Positions 13,841 through 16,359 of a stretch of 16,359 bases of DNA are shown piece after piece; position 1 is the stretch's first letter, and each line of letters begins with the position of its first letter. The position numbers and the translations under genes were made by a program. Location: positions 1 through 16,359 of the forward strand of contig DLPX01000031.1 in assembly GCA_002477475.1 (NCBI GenBank), in the 5' to 3' direction. The notes under the pieces are model-generated. The model worked only from the letters and a program-made list of their open reading frames with translations, was not told the origin of the DNA and made no database searches. The DNA comes from Proteobacteria bacterium UBA7447. Lineage in GTDB: Bacteria; Pseudomonadota; Gammaproteobacteria; Arenicellales; UBA868.

Positions 13841-15103
13841 TTGAGCGCACGGCGCCATCCCGCCATTCTCGAGCCGTTCCGGGTTCGCAACTATCGGTTT
13901 CAATGGACGGCGGACCTGGTGACCTCCTGGGCGCTCGAGATGGAAACGCTCGTCCTCGGGTGGTACATCCTGGTCGAAACAGGCTCCGTTGTGATGCTCA
14001 CGATGTTCGGGGCATTGTTATTTCTCGGCACGCTTTTATCCCCCATGTTGGGGGTCGTGGCTGATCGTATTGGCCAACGCCGACTGTTAAGCATTCTCAG
14101 GACGCTTTATGTCATTCTGTCCTCAGTTGTGGTGCTGGTGATCCTGCTGGATAAATTGACGCCTGAACTGGTTCTGGTCATCGCATTGCTTTCCGGGTTG
14201 GTGCGACCCTCCGAGCACGGGACCCGTACTTCCTTGATGGCGTCGCTGGTGCCAGCCGCGCTCTTGCTGACTGCGACAAGCTTGACTCGAACTACGGTAG
14301 ATTCGGCGCGGGTCGTTGGGGCGCTGGTGGGGTCTGGGCTTTTTGCCGTGGTCGGCATTGCAGCAACCTACCTGGTGATTCTGATGTTATTTTGCGTGGG
14401 ACTGGTTTTTACTCTCGCCATTTCGATTCAGACGTCGGAGGAGCACCGCGGACATAGCCTGCGAGCGTCATCGCGCTTTGCTCCCTGGAAAGAGCTGCGT
14501 GAGGGATTGGGTTACGTTTGGAGAACGCCCCATGTTCGAGCCGCCATCTGGATTGCGGTACTGGTCAACTTTACCGCCTTTCCCCTGCCAATCGGTTTAC
14601 TCCCCTATGTGGCCCGGGAAACCTTTGGAACGGATCAGACCGGGTTGGGCTACCTGATGGCGGGATTTGCCATCGGCTCTCTAGCCGGTTCGATCATTCT
14701 TGGCGTGATCGGACATAAAGTCCGGCCCGGCCGGGCAATGATCCTCTTCGCCCTCGTCTGGCATATTGTTCTGGCGGTTTTCCTTTGCGTGGATCAGTTG
14801 GCGCTTGGGATAATCCTGATGGGTTTGGCGGGTCTTGCACACAATCTCTCGATGGTGCCTCTTGTGGGTTTGTTGATGCGCACTGCAGACCCGGCATTTC
14901 GCGGCCGGGTGATGGGTGTCCGGATGTTGGCAATTTATACACTGCCCGTCAGTCTTGTCGTGGCGGGTTGGCTGATTGAACGCATTGGTTTTGGCGAGAC
15001 CATGGGTCTGTACATGCTGATCGGCATTGTATTGACTTTGTTTATTGCGCTGCGCTGGCGCGAATCTGTGTTTCGCAAGGACGCTGTTGCAAACGTGATG
15101 TGA
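13841..15103 (+). CDS. MFS transporter, EntS/MFS_3-like exporter
   Basis: 420-residue integral inner-membrane protein with about 12 hydrophobic spans, of the major facilitator superfamily subgroup that includes the enterobactin exporter EntS and macrolide efflux proteins. Seen: an FRVRNYRFQW start typical of the subgroup (residues 13-22); the motif A loop GVVADRIGQRRLL (71-83) between TM2 and TM3; a central cytoplasmic loop around 208-232; and the mirrored MGVRMLAIYTLPVSLVV in the second half. The only reasonable start is TTG at 13841 with AGGGG at 13827-13831; no ATG occurs until Met34. The substrate cannot be read from sequence. It follows the DUF3530 gene by 25 bp and converges on the FAD protein with 7 bp between stops. 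Confidence 0.85.
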   Translation: MSARRHPAILEPFRVRNYRFQWTADLVTSWALEMETLVLGWYILVETGSVVMLTMFGALLFLGTLLSPMLGVVADRIGQRRLLSILRTLYVILSSVVVLVILLDKLTPELVLVIALLSGLVRPSEHGTRTSLMASLVPAALLLTATSLTRTTVDSARVVGALVGSGLFAVVGIAATYLVILMLFCVGLVFTLAISIQTSEEHRGHSLRASSRFAPWKELREGLGYVWRTPHVRAAIWIAVLVNFTAFPLPIGLLPYVARETFGTDQTGLGYLMAGFAIGSLAGSIILGVIGHKVRPGRAMILFALVWHIVLAVFLCVDQLALGIILMGLAGLAHNLSMVPLVGLLMRTADPAFRGRVMGVRMLAIYTLPVSLVVAGWLIERIGFGETMGLYMLIGIVLTLFIALRWRESVFRKDAVANVM

Positions 15104-15110
15104 GCGGTGA

Positions 15111-16359
15111 TTACTTTTCAACAGTGTGAAGCGATCGGGCAAAGCCCGCCGCTTGGGTAGCGACACTGGTCGCCCCCATCACATCTCCCAGTGCGAGTGC
15201 GGTGGCCGGCCCGATGCAGAACAGCGTGTCGCAAGGCGATCCGTCTTCAGAGATAACCTGCAAGCCGGGTGAGACCGCTGGGGAACTGCTTTTGCCGAGT
15301 GGTGTGAGTCGTCCAGTTACCATCAGTTTGTGGATGAGCGGATCTCGGCCGACGCCGGTGCAGTTGATGACTGCATCCGCATTGAGGGAGACCTCATTGG
15401 CGAGTCCAAGCTGCCATCCGTCGGAGCGGGTGCTCTCGAGAGATTTCAGTGCGCTGCGAATCAGTGTCAGTTGGCCCCGGTCTCTCATGTTCCGAGCAGC
15501 TTCGACCGTCTGAGGGCTGGCGCGAAATCGGGCCAGTGACCAGAGCCCCCCGGCCCGTCGTTGGAGTTTCATCCGATCCTCTACCGGTAACTGCTGCCAG
15601 GCCGTACTGATACCGCTTCGTAGGGCAGAAAAACGTTGCTGCCATTCGGGCTCTTCCCAGAAACCCGCTCTCAGCATCTGAAAGGCGACATGCAGGAAGT
15701 CTGATGCCCGCCGCGTGTCGGGCCACAAAAACGGATCGCCCGGCTCCCACCCCACCTGCTCAGGAGGCAGGATGCCATGAGGCGTCAGAAGGCTAATCGG
15801 TCCCTGGTGATCCCGCTCGGCCAGTCCAGATAACGCATCCATGGCGGTTAGCCCTGACCCGACGAGGCAGATAGCTGCAGTCGGATCTATCCGCTCTAGC
15901 CAGTCACCGCGCCAGGGGGTTCGGATCAAGGTCGAACTGTCTTTAAACCGGTTTGGGATGGGCCATTGGGGCTCAGGATTGCCGGTCGCCAGAAGAAGAC
16001 TGGTACCGTGATACTCCGTCCTGTCGTCGCAGAGCACCTGCCAACCCTGCTGGGCGGGCCTGATATCGACCACCCGTGCAGGAACTTGGCGCAGGTTATT
16101 CTTGCCCGTGGCAGCTTCGAGTTGGGCGCTGATATAACGAGCAAAGTCCGCGCGGCGGTAAAAATGCCCCGCATGGGTTTTTGCTTGTGCGTCTTCAATG
16201 TGTGTTTTTGCCCATTGCGGAAAGTGATCGGGATGATCCGGCCATAGTCGCTGCAGGTCCGCGCGGACGTTGAGTCGAAACGCATCCGCATTGCATCCAT
16301 AAGCCTGGCCGGAGCCCAGTGTTCCCGGGCCAATGATCAGGATGTCCGATGACGCAAAG
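15111..16359 (-). CDS. FAD/NAD(P)-binding oxidoreductase (N-terminus beyond window)
   Basis: Partial gene; the reading frame is open from 16358 to the stop at 15111-15113, about 415 residues. An internal GTG at 16073 is not the true start: the frame continues upstream with family-like sequence, ILIIGPGTLGSGQAYG then FRLNVRADLQRLWPDHPDHFPQW, which fits the 'lGxGxAYg...LNV' block of the NAD_binding_9 (FAD-NAD(P)-binding) family. The first GxGxxG motif should lie roughly 30-40 residues further upstream, outside. Also seen: LLLATGNPEPQWP, AICLVGSGLTAMDALSGLAE (second nucleotide site), VINCTGVGRDPLI, and the C-terminal FCIGPATALALGD...ATSVATQAAG. Families like this are poorly characterised; some act as monooxygenase-like oxidoreductases. 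It converges on the MFS gene. Family moderately sure, function unknown. Confidence 0.78.
   Translation of the reverse strand, partial: FASSDILIIGPGTLGSGQAYGCNADAFRLNVRADLQRLWPDHPDHFPQWAKTHIEDAQAKTHAGHFYRRADFARYISAQLEAATGKNNLRQVPARVVDIRPAQQGWQVLCDDRTEYHGTSLLLATGNPEPQWPIPNRFKDSSTLIRTPWRGDWLERIDPTAAICLVGSGLTAMDALSGLAERDHQGPISLLTPHGILPPEQVGWEPGDPFLWPDTRRASDFLHVAFQMLRAGFWEEPEWQQRFSALRSGISTAWQQLPVEDRMKLQRRAGGLWSLARFRASPQTVEAARNMRDRGQLTLIRSALKSLESTRSDGWQLGLANEVSLNADAVINCTGVGRDPLIHKLMVTGRLTPLGKSSSPAVSPGLQVISEDGSPCDTLFCIGPATALALGDVMGATSVATQAAGFARSLHTVEK

Noticed and set aside
15926..16333. Separate small gene at the right edge, - strand
   Set aside because: The neighbouring frame continues the FAD protein to the window edge with clear family motifs, so this frame is a shadow.

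Overview
The window looks like part of a proteobacterial chromosome, most likely a marine or other free-living gammaproteobacterium. That placement is inferred from the balanced-to-high GC, mixed ATG/GTG/TTG starts, close gene packing and protein types; no marker gene fixes it. There are 12 protein genes plus one cut at each edge by the window boundary (13 genes counted: the first lacks its 5' end, the last lacks its N-terminus). I see no rRNA, tRNA, CRISPR array, insertion sequence or phage gene. The theme is breakdown of small nitrogen compounds: acetylated polyamines, 2-aminoethylphosphonate (AEP), amines and creatine.

Region 1 (1-7906, all + strand, gaps of 13-81 bp or overlap) reads as one operon that begins before the window. 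Its order is: an ArgE-like M20 deacylase (partial), an acetylpolyamine amidohydrolase of the histone-deacetylase fold, a class III PLP aminotransferase, phnW (AEP:pyruvate transaminase), phnA (phosphonoacetate hydrolase), phnY (phosphonoacetaldehyde dehydrogenase) and a small SAM methyltransferase. PhnW-PhnY-PhnA is the complete AEP -> phosphonoacetaldehyde -> phosphonoacetate -> acetate + phosphate route. The two deacylases and the extra aminotransferase in front of it are the unusual part. They suggest the operon also accepts N-acylated or otherwise modified aminophosphonates, or joins polyamine and AEP catabolism. No AEP transporter or regulator lies in the window.

Region 2 (7936-12778) holds three more amine-related genes. 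A Tat-exported flavin amine oxidase (-) is divergent from a large FMN/4Fe-4S dehydrogenase of the trimethylamine/histamine dehydrogenase family (+). The latter is convergent with creatinase (-), which splits creatine to sarcosine and urea. Creatinase has a near-consensus promoter and a leader of about 140 nt with several predicted hairpins.

Region 3 (13057-16359) holds a predicted secreted DUF3530 alpha/beta hydrolase and an MFS exporter in the same direction (+), then a convergent FAD/NAD(P)-binding oxidoreductase (-) that runs off the right edge. Its link to the amine theme is not shown by the sequence.

The points most worth following are the deacylase/aminotransferase/PhnWAY operon, the altered substrate pocket of the trimethylamine-dehydrogenase homologue, and the structured creatinase leader with the inverted repeat beside it.
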